Below the pieces are notes generated by a model that searched no databases, had not been told where the DNA came from, and saw nothing but the letters and a program-made list of their open reading frames with translations. This document shows, in pieces, positions 23,270-34,722 of a stretch of DNA of 64,000 nucleotides (within the stretch, counting starts at the first letter, position 1; each line of letters starts with the position of its first letter). The stretch is from NCBI GenBank assembly GCA_030435675.1, contig CM059621.1, positions 13,764,001-13,828,000 on the forward strand. The letters are read 5' to 3'. The position numbers were made by a program, and so were the translations under genes. The stretch comes from Steinernema hermaphroditum (Eukaryota; Nematoda; Chromadorea; Rhabditida; Steinernematidae).

Positions 23270-24040
23270 CTTGTTTGTACTTTATGTAAAGGGAGCGCTC
23301 ATGAAAGCTACGATTACATGAAGAAGAAGTAAATTGAATTTTGCGAGTCCTTTGTTCACAAAACGGCTGTACACAATGTCCAACACAAGCTCAAAAGCGA
23401 CCCAAATGCCGAAAGCGCTTCCATAAGAAAAAGGAAGGAACACGCGAACACATTTCTTTCGAACACACGACAATTTTGGACTACACTACTTAGTCCGTTG
23501 AGTCCGTTGCTCCCTCTATTATAAAAACTGACATCATTGAAAAATGACGTTCAGCGGAAGTGTCTATTTTGATCCGTCTGAAACACTGTAAACACTCAAA
23601 GTGAACTCTGGCTTAATGAATAGGAATAATCGCAAATCTCAGTGTACATGTATACAGTGTACAAAAATTTAATTCTTCCTGTTCAAGTTCTACCATTTAT
23701 AGCGCTTGGATTCGTAAAAAATCAAAGTTTTTGGTCTCGGGAATCCAACAATCTGACAATCTGACATTTAAAAAAGAGAAGGAAATGTGATGCATAAAAA
23801 CTCTCAAAAATCCAAATTATGGTTGAAGTTGTAAAACGTATCGCAAAATAGTGTCTTAAAAAACTATATAAAAATGATATCGCTCTACACGGTACACAAG
23901 CTTGCGCTGCAAAAATGACCAGCCATGAGAATGAAAACGACGTTTAGAAAGCGAAACGGAGAGCCGAAAAGCGAACGACTATGAAGACGTGGAACGGCGA
24001 GGCAAACTACAATGAACATTGTTTACATCCCCAGTGGCTG
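23270..24040. other. Gene-free stretch downstream of collagen
   Basis: Includes the collagen 3' UTR, whose end is not evident. AT-rich, with CAAAAAT motifs near 23661, 23806 and 23908. Confidence 0.45.
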
Positions 24041-24480
24041 CGAGGTTTACGTAAACACACCCAGCAAACAGGACCATAAATCGGCGTCCTTCGAAACGTT
24101 GAAAGGTTTCTTTTGGCCGTCGGAACGGAAATTGCGAACTGCTCTATTCGGGGTGTCCGTGAGATTGCCTCTGGCAACGGCGAACCGATGAGCCCGATGA
24201 TGTGGGCGAAGACATCGATATTGGACGTGGCTTATGAGAAATGGATTCACGGAGGATTATTCAGAGGCTTCGCATAAAAAGGCCATCCTTTTTCCGGTCG
24301 ATACAAGAACATGTGACCACTTAAACGGCGACCCGTAAACAGACTGTTTTTGTTTGCTGTCGGCGCAAACAGCCAACGGACGCGTTTATAAATACCGAAT
24401 CGCCGCCGTCGCTGGATGGTTCCCAGCGCCAGCAACGCCGGCAAAAAAAAGCTTTAAATGGAAATAACAAACCAACCGGG
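24040..24480. other. GC-rich island with forkhead-like motifs
   Basis: CpG-rich. It includes ATTGTTTACATC (just upstream, about 24018), TTTACGTAAACAC (about 24047), CGTAAACAGACTG (about 24334) and GCGTTTATAAATACC (about 24382). A short + frame (24012-24191, starting MNIVYIPSGC) overlaps it but has no supporting splice signals. I read this as a probable enhancer-type island, not a gene. Confidence 0.35.
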
Positions 24481-24993
24481 TGTTCAGGAACAGTTTGTCG
24501 TTTGGTGTCGACATTTGTGAGGGAAAAACGGCTGATTCCGTGCGGGCGAACATCTGAAATGTGTGCAAGATATAGAGTTTGCCAAAAAATCCAAAGAAGA
24601 TATTGAAATTTGATTGTTATTAAAAAGTTGCTCGGGGCAATAAACAAAAATTATATTTGATTGAGTTGGCTTCAAGCTGAAGACTATGAGCAAAGTATCG
24701 TTGACGATTTTGGACTTTACGGGTCTTGCTTCTGACGACCCTCAGAACTAAGAATACGAAAAAACCGCAACCCGAGGATGACATATGACAAAAGAGATTG
24801 GCAAACAAAAACGGTGCGTCCAGTATTTTCTGGCGGCCACAACATGGAAGGCTAGAAGTTCTCTGTGGTCTGGGGTTAGCTTTCAACCATGTACATCGTT
24901 GGGTCCACCCTGCAAAATGCACCTATTGCTGTGTTCGTCATATATCATAACGTAAGTAAATCTCAAAAAAAGAGAAACTTAACATAAACTCGT

Positions 24994-25613
24994 CGTTTTC
25001 CACTGACGACCCAAACTGGTACTAGGAATAATGAAATTGCATGTTAGGGCGTATGAAACGTGACATGTCACGTGACAGGAGTTGCACAGAATTGTTCTGG
25101 CCGTAAGCTTAGGTAAACAAAAATGCAAAATTTTAGATGCACTTGGAAAGCTTCAGAAAACTGCTACATGAAGTTTTTTATTCTTTTTTAGTGATCAAAA
25201 CCACGATCACAACTAAATTCCCGCCAAAATAGACTAGAACTTCCTGTCACCTCCTCCGTCACGCGGGGCACTTCACATTTCCAAATATTTTTCATTTCCA
25301 AGTTCAAGAATTTATTGCTTAACAGAAACGTGCTCTTGGTTTTCCACTCGCGACCCAAACTGGCGCTAGGAATCATGAAATTAAATGTTAGGACACATGA
25401 CGCACCGCACTTCGGTGCTGTCACATTACAGGAGTTGCATATGATTGTTCGGATGAAAAATGCTATGGTAAACAAAAATGTTGTGAAGCGATATTTATAA
25501 ACTTCGGGAAAAACTACTGTTATAATCAAAACCACGTTTATAACCAACAAAATTCCCGCCAAAATACCAAAATGACTCACCGAGAACTTCCTATCACCTC
25601 CTCCGTCACGCGT
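24994..25613. repeat. Tandem duplication, ~345 bp period, including the end of a coding exon
   Basis: 24994-25267 and 25338-25613 are direct copies. Shared blocks are TTTTCCACTSRCGACCCAAA, AGGAATMATGAAATT, ACAGGAGTTGCA, GGTAAACAAAAATG, AATTCCCGCCAAAATA and CACCTCCTCCGTCACGCG. The right copy includes the last ~33 bp of the minus-strand exon at 25581-25694 with its intact donor. In the left copy the donor is destroyed (TCTAGT in place of GTGAGT). Confidence 0.85.
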
Positions 25614-25694
25614 GGACTGTTCGTTGGGACTCGTCAGAGGATATGACCAAACGGAAACGGTCGATTTGTTTCCTGCCGCGTCGACGATGTCGAC
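25581..25694 (-). CDS. PAS-domain protein (PAS-kinase-like), exon encoding end of PAS domain
   Basis: This 38-codon exon is in phase 0 at both ends, with an acceptor CTCCTTTCAG and a donor GTGAGT (25580-25575). It encodes VDIVDAAGNKSTVSVWSYPL and then a Gly/Asp-rich stretch ending RKFS. The VDI...VSVW pattern matches the last two strands of the first PAS domain of animal PAS kinase (PASK), directly following the FGK/YGK motif of the preceding exon. PAS kinase is a metabolic-sensing Ser/Thr kinase. Its second PAS and kinase regions were not found to the left and may lie outside the window. The exon end is partly duplicated at 25242-25267. Confidence 0.65.
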
Positions 25695-25699
25695 CTGAA

Positions 25700-27170
25700 A
25701 GGAGAATGGTTATAAAACGACGTCGGCTAATTGACAGAAGCGATGTTTTGTGTCTAGAAGCAATTAAAGACACTTCGAGCACAGCGACACGTCGCTATCG
25801 GATTCTCCGTTTCCGTTGTCGTCGTTTTGAACGAAAAATAAATGTCATCTCTTATGAGAGGTGCAGTGAGTCACTCTGAAGCTCTGAAGTGGACACTTCC
25901 TTCTGGATGACTTTTTACGATTTAACAAAAAATCGACCACAAATCCAAAATAAAAATCCACGTAAAAGTCGACTTTTCTCAAAATGCAAAAATTATTGAT
26001 CTATTCGATACTGCGACAAAGGCAAAAATAATATTTACCAAACAAATTGTCAAAAATAAAAAACTTTTTTGAGTTCAGAAAACTTCCTACAGGGGAACCT
26101 TCCTAAAAGAGAGATGCGGATATAAGGTAGATTTGAGTAGAAGGAGCTGAGCATGGGCTGAGCAGCCGAATGCGTTTTTTTTTGTCCAGAAGCTGAACCA
26201 CACGATTTATGGCCAAAAACCAAGAACAGAAAGTTCCTCCATGGAAACTGTCAGCTACGGGCACTTGATCTGCATCGCTAGAGCATATGGAGGCGACCAA
26301 TTTCGGTGGCCTACATAGCCTTGTTTCAGATCCATACCTTAATCGAAGGTCCGTGAAAATCCTGGCCAAAAATGGTTTCCAATGGTATACGACTTCCTGC
26401 GGAAAAGATGAATAGTTACTACTTTTGTTAACACTGAAACTACGGATGTGTACAACTTACTCCTAACCAACCTAACAACCTAGGATGCAGACAACAAAAA
26501 ATAGTTTGATATGATTTTCTAGGAAATGGATGAATATTTCGGCTACCGACGGTTCATAATTTCGCACAACCACGAAGAGATTCAGAAACAGTTTCACCAA
26601 AAGGAACCGTGGCAAGAGAAACGACGAGATGGTCAGAGCACTTTTGATACAGCGCTCTTATCAGCCACAAAATGACCATCTCCATCACCCCACACGTTTC
26701 GAAGGAAGCACTTTGCATGTTGTTTGCCAACTGTCGCCGGACCTTCGATTTTTTTGCAAAACCACATAAGTCCAAAGTAGTCGGCAAAAATGAAAGACTT
26801 CTGGTTCTGGAAGCAACAAGGTCCACTGTGATTAGATCATTTCACATTATTCCAAGATCAGTACTGCCTGTTTTTTTTAACCTTTCGATCAGCGAACGTC
26901 TAAGAGAGCGAGCGGTTGACTGCCCATATACAAAAATCTAAATATTGCTAAAGGTAATGCATTATCTAACATTGTATGTATGTATTGTAATGTATGCTAT
27001 GTTTGTATGCTATGTTTCCAAGAATAAATTTGGGATCATTCGCGTAGCGATCTCTATTGCCAAATAAATGTGATGGCTATGATTGTCCTACTTGTTCATC
27101 ACGTATGTCGGCATGTATCTTGACAGAAACATGGATAGAAGGGACTAATGTATAAAACATAATGCCCCGA
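25700..27170. other. Putative intron of the PAS-domain gene
   Basis: This lies between two phase-0 PAS exons. It contains open frames on both strands at 26554-26941 with no supporting splice signals, a TGTATG-rich patch near 26970-27010 and several CAAAAAT motifs. Confidence 0.5.
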
Positions 27171-27179
27171 TCAACGTAC

Positions 27180-27673
27180 CGCTTTTCCGTACACCGTTTT
27201 CATTCTGCCATTGTCCGTAAAGAGCGCATCGTGGAGCTTTTTGTTGGTCGGAGGCTGGGTCAGGTTACCGAACTCGTCGACGTCCTCCTTCCCTTCTTCC
27301 TTCTTCTTTTCATCGGAGAACACCTCGATCAGCCGTCGTCCGATCAAACTCTCTCGGATTCCGAACAGGCGCGACACATAGTCGTTGGCGATGAGCACCT
27401 CGGTCGTACCGGAATCCAGTGTTATCACCGCTTTTCGTCTGTGTTTCGTTGCGTTTTGGGACGACGGTGGCGGAGGCGCCAAGTTTCCTCCTTGGCTCGA
27501 GGCGAACAGAATCGACGGGGAAGGACAGATTAGGGCCGAGGATGGTGGACGAGGGGTCGAGCACATCGAGTTCACTCCGCTTATCGGCGTGTAGTTCGCC
27601 GACTGAGTGGACGTAGCGGTACACAGTGCGGAGTTCGTTCCGCTGGAGCGTCGTCGGCTCGGGGTGAGCATGC
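27180..27673 (-). CDS. PAS-domain protein (PAS-kinase-like), main PAS exon
   Basis: 494 bp from acceptor CCTCTTTTAG to donor GTACGT (27179-27174). The first ~95 residues are Ser/Pro/Thr-rich and disordered (SRRRSSGTNSALC and later APPPPSSQN). Then comes a PAS core: KAVITLDSGTTEVLIAND, VSRLFGIRESLIGRRLIEVF, and ALFTDNGRMKTVYGKA. That order, with I.AND, G...LIG..L..F and the terminal YGKA running into VDI in the next exon, is the pattern of PASK PAS-A. The exon opens with GC then ATG, so it could be a trans-spliced first exon starting MLTPSRRR. It is also exactly in phase with the exon ending at 55263 (K-G junction). About 15 charged residues (EKKKEEGKEDVDE) are inserted in the PAS loop. Confidence 0.7.
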
Positions 27674-30090
27674 CTAAAAGAGGGTGGGGTAAATATTCCG
27701 GAAAATCATGATCATGACACGTTGTATGATGTTGACCGCTTATAAAGGATGCTCCTATAAATTCCCTACATATACACGGAGAACCAACGGGTCCGTTGGT
27801 CTGCGTGTGTGTGTCTGTGTGTTTTTCCGTGCGCACGGAGAAAACACCCACACAAAATAATGACCACGATGGGAACCGAACCCGACACCGCCCGCTTACA
27901 AGCGGGGAACGTTCGCAATGAGTCACACAGACAGTTGAGATAGTAGCGTTCTACTTCCACTATGCCTCTGGAGATGCTAGGCTTTGAGTTTTTTTTGCAG
28001 TTTTTCAGTGATTTTTTGCCTACTTTGTAACCAGCAGAGCTGTCGGTTCGAGTTTCCTGAAATTTTATAGTTTTTAGCCCACTTCAGCCATTACATGAGC
28101 GCCAATCTTGCCGCCCGCAGGGATATGGTGTCTTGCCGCCCGCAGGGCTATGGGCTACTTGGCTTTTAGGCTTGGCTTTTCTATGGGCTACTTGGCTTTT
28201 AGGCTTGGCTTTTCTATGGGCTACTTGGCTTTTTTAGTACCTGGAGGGCGCGAATTAGCGCGCAGCCGCGTTTATTTTTTTAAAGCGTGGATCGCTAACT
28301 GCTTTGTACTATTCTATGTGCAGGGGTGTTTAGAAAATATTGTAAGTCATGAAAACAACTGTTGTCGTGGCGCTCGCGACACCTTTTGTAAAATTGTTTT
28401 GTTTTGTTTTACGGCGCCGCGCGGCCCCCGCCGACGGCGCCGAATAAATCACTTGCGACTAAGAAGAGCAAGGGAGCGGTCGGTTCTTACCCCGTCCGTC
28501 TCTCGATCCAACTCGTCTACTACTTTGTTTTTTATTTGTCGTTACTGGTGCATCGGCCGGGAATAAAATAAGCTGACGCGACCTGCGACGATCTTCTCTT
28601 TGGGCGATTCAGGACGATGCCATGAACTTTTCACAGAATATAGGAAGCAACCCGTGGGCAGTGGTCCAGTCCTACTGGATCCTCCTTCTAAAGTTTTCTG
28701 CATTCTCAACTGCCCGGGGGATTCCAAGGACCCAGAACAAAAACCAACTCTCGATAAGTTTAAGCGTTGCCCCTTTGAAAATGAGCTTGGTTTTGGCTAG
28801 CCCGAAAATCCTCCTCAAACCGTCACAATTTTCGGATTTTTGCCCAGTGTACTACAAAGGACCTTTCACGGGGACTCTGTGAGTTTCACGTAGGTTAAAC
28901 GGTGAAAATCTTATCATCGGAATACTGGACCACGCGGGCCACGCCGCGCGTCAGACACCTCATCTTCCTGCATTTCTGGAGAACACAAATCTTAAAGGTC
29001 TTAAAAGAATGTTTTTCAATAGACTCGTATTCGGGAAATACTTTGTTCTGAGAGTGATGTATGTACAGAAATTGACACACAACTTAAACATAGCTACGGT
29101 TAATTAAGCTAACAAGGGAATCTTTCGAATCGACGGTACTGGACGGCAAAAATCCCACACCATCCGACAGAAATAAACTCTCGATAAGTTTACGCGCCTT
29201 TGGAAATAACCCTTTTGCTTATCCAAACCGTCACACTTTTCGGATTTTGAGAGGCAAGCTTTTCTCAAAAATCTTCTTATTTGCCGAAAAAGAGCTGTAG
29301 TGCTGTGAGAGCTGTAATGCTATATGTGCAAAGACATAACTGGTACTTAACTAAACTAAGATTGATTGACTAGTTGCAGATTTGGCTAAAAGCAAAAATT
29401 CCACTGAAGGATTCCCACTGAACTCTTTCGAATTGTTAGAAATCCCGCACCGCCATATCCACCTGAAGTTTTCGTGCAACTCCGAAGTGCGCCACCAATC
29501 GAACACAAGATCGGACCTTCTGTGCCCAGAAAGAAGGAGTTGGTAACCATCTTAGGTCCGGCTAGCGGTGCAGACCTTAGAGTTTGGATGTGCGAGTAGT
29601 GATGATGATATCGTGTGATAAGCTTCGACACCCACTTAAACAAATGGGATCAGCGCCTTCAACTCGGACATCATAACCATTACCCTCGATTCAAGAACAT
29701 GAACTCGTAGAAGTTACCAAAACATGACGACAACAGTTGCGTCCATGTCAATGACCCAAAAGCGTACTATTATTTTCCATGCCAAAGAAGCTATTTCTAT
29801 TTAACAACTTTTGTTTGTCTAGACCAAATGCAGCAGACAGAAAACAAATTTGCTCTCGATATGTGTGAACGCCATTTTTGGTACAGTAACCCGAAAGTAC
29901 CTACCGGTTATGATCGGTCCGCTTCCCTCCACCTGAGGCCAGCTGTTCATCGCAGTATTCATGAAGATACTCGAATCTGAAATCGGACTGCTTACAGTTA
30001 CCGTATTTCACAAATGTCGGCGCGAGACACTTTGAAAAATGAAAGCCGTTTCCGTTCAGACGGGCGCAAATCCGTCAATGTTTTCACAAA
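27674..30090. other. Gene-free, repeat-bearing stretch
   Basis: Upstream of the main PAS exon. It includes GT-rich microsatellite sequence (27800-27830), the short tandem repeats at 28111-28233, and a diverged duplication (28741-28850 and 29165-29260) sharing ACTCTCGATAAGTTTA and AAACCGTCACA. Minus-orientation CAAAAAT (as ATTTTTG) appears near 28832 and 29872, unusual for this window. No gene is supported. Confidence 0.45.
28111..28233 (+). repeat. Short tandem repeats (25 bp x2, then 33 bp x2.6)
   Basis: A CTTGCCGCCCGCAGGG-containing 25 bp unit occurs twice. It is followed by a 33 bp unit beginning CTATGGGCTACTTGGC at 28148, 28181 and 28214 (partial). Copies are identical. The 33 bp length keeps frame (an 11-residue repeat), but the translation is not protein-like, so a coding role is unlikely. 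Confidence 0.9.
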
Positions 30091-31103
30091 TTGTGAAATT
30101 ATATTGTGGGGTGATTTGAATTTTTGTCCGGTTTGGAGGGGGCGTTTAGGTGGGGTGGTGTGGTATGTTTTAAGTGAAATTTTGGGGTAATGATCCTTAG
30201 GGAGGTAACTAAATTTTAGTGCAAAAAAAATTTTTAAATCGTGTCAGGACCCGGAGATAGGTCCGATTTTGTGTTTTTTCGATGAAAAATCGAAATTAAT
30301 TGGTAGAAAATTTTTTTTTGTGCGTGCTTAGGCTCATTTTGAAGAGCAGAAAATTTCGAGAAAGTGCGAAATCTTCGATTTTGCTCAAAAAAATTAGAAA
30401 AAAAGAAAAAAAATATTTTCAAAAAAAAACGTGCTACGTTCAAAACCCTAAGGATCTGTGGATTCGTGTTTGTTCGAGGCGAGCTTGGTATCAAAAGAAA
30501 GCCCGTTAAATTCCGCACACTTTGTCGTTGGGGATTTTGGAAATTCGAATTCCTCGCAGAGAAATCAACGAAACAAGTTTTGGTGCGGTTTTGGTTCGGT
30601 TTTGGTTCGGTGGATGGTTCGGTGGATTGTGAAAGCGATGCCACGGGGGTATTGGGTCTCGCCGCGATTCGCCTGTGTCGCAGGGGCATGTTGCGGGCGA
30701 ACGAGCGAGCGAAGCGAGCGTCGACCTGTTGCGCAGTTGCTTTTCACTTTTTTCAACATTTTACGTCATCCCAAAGTTCCCACGAGTTAACCTGTCGCGC
30801 AGCCCCCACCCAGGCTAGTTGTGAAATTATATTGTGGGGTGATTTGAATTTTTGTACGGTTTGGAGGGGGGCTTTAGGGGGTGTGGAGTGGTTTTTTTTG
30901 AGTGAAATTTTGTGTGTATATTCCTTAGGGAGGGAACTTAATTTTAGTGCAAAAAAAATTTTTAAATCGTGTCAGGAGCCCGAGATAGGTCCGATTTTGT
31001 GTTTTTTTCGTGAAAATTCAAAATTAATTGGTAGAAAAATTTTTTTTGTGCGTGCGTAGGCTCATTTCGAAGAGCAGAAAATTTCGAGAAAGTGCGCATC
31101 TCA

Positions 31104-34100
31104 GATTTTGCTCAAAAAATTTAGAAAAAAAGAAAAAAAATATTTTCGGAAAAAAACGTGCTCCGTTCAAAACCCTAAGGATCTGTGGATTCGCGTTTGT
31201 TCTGTGTGAGCTTGGTATCAATCGAAAGCTGAATGAATTGCGCACAAAGTTACCGTTCTCGATTTTTGATTTTCGAGTTTATGTTCGAGAAATCAACGAA
31301 ACAATTTTTGGTGCGGTTTTGGTTCGGTTTTGGTTCGGTGGATGGTTCGGTGGATTGTGAAAGCGATGCCACGGCTGATGGTGGGTCTCGCCACGATTTG
31401 CCTGTGCCGCAGGAGCATGTTGTGTGCGAACGAGCGAGCGAAGCGAGCGTTGACCTGTTGCGCAGTTGCTTTTCACTTTTTCCACAACTTTCACCCAGTT
31501 AACCTGTCGCGCAGCCCCCACCCAGGCTAGTTGTGAAATTATATTGTGGGGTGATTTGAATTTTTGTCCGGTTTGGAGGGGGCGTTTAGGTGGGGTGGAG
31601 TGGTTTGTTTTAGGTGAAATTTTGGGGTAATGATCCTTAGGGAGGTAACTAAATTTTAGTAAAAATTTTTTTTGGATATGTTGATTGGAGCCGGAGATAC
31701 GGTAGGATTTTGTCAAATTTGAAAAAAAATCGATTTTTCTGTAGGAAAAAATCTTGCGGGTGTGGTTTTTGGTGCATATTGTAGAGCGTGAAAATGCGCA
31801 TAAAGTCTATTGAACAGAATTTTGAGAAAAAATGTAGAAAAACAGAAAAAAAATATTTTCGGAAAAAAATGACCTTCAATAAAAAGCCTAAGGATCTGTG
31901 GATTCGCGTTTGTTCTCAGCGAGCTTGGTATCAAAAGAAAGCCCGTTAAATTCCGCACACTTTGTCGTTGGGGATTTTGGAAATTCGAATTCCTCGCAGA
32001 GAAATCAACGAAACAAGTTTTGGTGCGGTTTTGGTTCGGTGGATGGTTCGGTGGATTGTGAAAGCGATGCCACGGCTGATGGTGGGTCTCACCACGATTC
32101 GCCTGTGCCGCAGGGGCGTGTTGCGTGCGAACGAGCGAGCGAAGCGAGCGTCGACCTGTTGCGCAGTTGCTTTTCACTTTTTTTTTTCAACATTTTACGT
32201 GAACCCAAAATTCCAGCGAGTTAACCTGTCGCGCAGCCCCCACCCAGGCTAGTCGTGAAATTTTATGGTGGGGTGATTTGAATTTTTGTACGGTTTGCGG
32301 GGGGGTTTTAGGGGGTGTGGAGTGGTTTTTTTTTGAGTGAAATTTTGCATGCATAATCCTTAGGGAGGTAACTAAATTTTAGTGCAAAAAAAATTTTTAA
32401 ATCGTGTCAGGACCCGGAGATAGGTCCGATTTTGTGTTTTTTCGATGAAAAATCGAAATTAATTGGTAGAAAATTTTTTTTTGTGCGTGCTTAGGCTCAT
32501 TTTGAAGAGCAGAAAATTTCGAGAAAGTGCGAAATCTTCGATTTTGCTCAAAAAATTTAGAAAAAAAGAAAAAAAATATTTTCAAAAAAAAACGTGCTCC
32601 GTTCAAAACCCTAAGGATCTGTGGATTCGTGTTTGTTCTGTGTGAGCTTGGTATCAAAAGAAAGCCCATTAAATTCCGCACACTTTGTCGTTGGGGGTTT
32701 TGGAAATTCGAATTCCTCGCGGAGAAATCAACGAAACAAGTTTTAGTGCGGTTTTGGTTCAGTTTTGGTTCGGTGGATGGTGGAGGATTGCGAAAGCGAT
32801 GCCACGGCTGACGGTGGGTCTCGCCACGATTCGCCTGTGTCGCAGGGGCATATTGCGGGCGAACGAGCGAGCAAAGCGAGCGTCGACCTGTTGCGCAGTT
32901 CCTTTTCACTTTTTTCAACTAACCTCACTTTTCCACAACTTTCACCCAGTTAACCTGTCGCGCAGCCCCCACCCAGGCTAGTTGCGAAATTATATTGTGG
33001 GGTGTTTTGAATTTTTGTACGGTTTGGAGGGGGGCTTTAGGGGGTGTGGAGTGGTTTGTTTTAAGTGAAATTTTGTGTGTATGATCTTTAGGGAGGCATT
33101 TAAATTTTAGTGGAAAAATTTTTTGGATATGTTGATTGGAGGTGAAGATAGGTCCAATTTTGTGTTTTTTCGATGAAAAATCGAAATTAATTGATAGAAA
33201 ATTTTTTTTTGTGCGTGCTTAGGCTCATTTTGAAGAGCGAAAAATTTCGAGAAAGTGCGAAATCTTCGATTTTGCTCAAAAAATTTAGAAAAAAAGAAAA
33301 AAAATATTTTCGGAAAAAAACGTGCTCCGTTCAAAACCCTAAGGATCTGTGGATTCGCGTTTGTTCGAGGCGAGCTTGGTATCAAAAGAAAGCCCATTAA
33401 ATTCCGCACACTTTGTCGTTGGGGATTTTGGAAATTCGAATTCCTCGCAGAGAAATCAACGAAAGAAGTTTTGGATCGGGTTTGCTTCGGTTTTGGTTCG
33501 GTGGATGGTGGAGGATTGCGAAAGCGATGCCACGGGGGTATTGGGTCTCGCCGCGATTCGCCTGTGTCGCAGGGGCATGTTGCGGGCGAACGAGCGAGCG
33601 AAGCGAGCGTCGACCTGTTGCGCAGTTGCTTTTCACTTTTTTCAACTAACCTCACTTTTCCACAACTTTCACCCAGTTAACCTGTCGCGCAGCCCCCACC
33701 CAGGCTAGTTGTGAAATTTTATTGTGGGGTGATTTGAATTTTTGTACGGTTTGCGGGGGGGTTTTAGGGGGTGTGGAGTGGTGCGTTTTGGATGAAATTT
33801 TGTGTGTATGTTCTTTAGGGAGGCATTTAAATTTTGGTGAAAAAATTTTTTCAATATCGTTGTGGGAGCCGGAGATAGGTCCGATTTTGTGTTTTTTCGA
33901 TGAAAAATCGAAATTAATTGATAGAAAATTTTTTTTTGTGCCTGCTTAGGCCCATTTTGAAGAGCGAAAAATTTCGAGAAAGTGCGAAATCTTCGATTTT
34001 GCTCAAAAAAATTAGAAAAAAAGAAAAAAAATATTTTCAAAAAAAACCGTGCTCCGTTCAAAACCCTAAGGATCTGTGGATTCGCGTTTGTTCGAGGCGA

Positions 34101-34722
34101 GCTTGGTACCAATCGAAAGCTGAGTGAATTGCGCACAAAGTTACCGTTCTCGATTTTTGAATTTCGAGTTCCTCTTCGAGAAATCAACGAATTAAGTTTT
34201 GGTGCGGTTTTGGTTCAGTTTTGGTTCGGTGGATGGTGGTGGATTGCGAAAGCGATGCCACGACTGTTGGTGGGTCTCGCCACGATTCGCCTGTTCCGCA
34301 GGGGCATGTTGCGGGCGAACGAGCGAGCGAAGCGAGCGTCGACCTGTTGCGCAGTTGCTTTTCACTTTTTTCAACATTTTACGTGATCCCAAAGTTCTCA
34401 CGAGTTAACCTGTCGCGCAGCCCCCACCCAGGCTAGTTGTGAAATTATATTGTGGGGTGATTTGAATTTTTGTACGGTTTGGAGGGGGGCTTTAGGGGGT
34501 GTGGAGTGGTTTTTTTTGAGTGAAATTTTGTGTGTATATTCCTTAGGGAGGCATTTAAATTTTAGTGAAAAATTTTTTTGGATATGTTGATTGGAGGTGA
34601 AGATAGGTCCGATTTTGTGTTTTTTCGATGAAAAATCGAAATTAATTGGTAGAAAATTTTTTTTTGTGCGTGCTTAGGCTCATTTTGAAGAGCAGAAAAT
34701 TTCGAGAAAGTGCGAAATCTTC
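31104..34722 (+). repeat. Higher-order block 1 (3.62 kb, five units)
   Basis: Covers the 3' part of unit 2 through the 5' part of unit 7. It matches the block at 34723-38342 with an offset of 3619-3620. The differences I could see are single-base changes in homopolymer length, for example one extra T near 35800 and one extra A near 36190. Confidence 0.95.

Noticed and set aside
27171..27926. 251-codon minus frame read as one protein start
   Set aside because: The part above 27673 precedes a clear TTTTAG splice acceptor and is not protein-like. The coding exon is 27180-27673.
27840..27930. tRNA-like segment on the minus strand (GGGTTCGGTTCCC with a CCGCTTGTAAGCGG hairpin)
   Set aside because: The T-arm-like sequence is suggestive, but no matching acceptor stem or D-arm can be folded around it.
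28140..28233. Telomere-like TTAGGC hexamers in the 33 bp repeat and in array units
   Set aside because: They occur singly within longer repeat units and are never in tandem.
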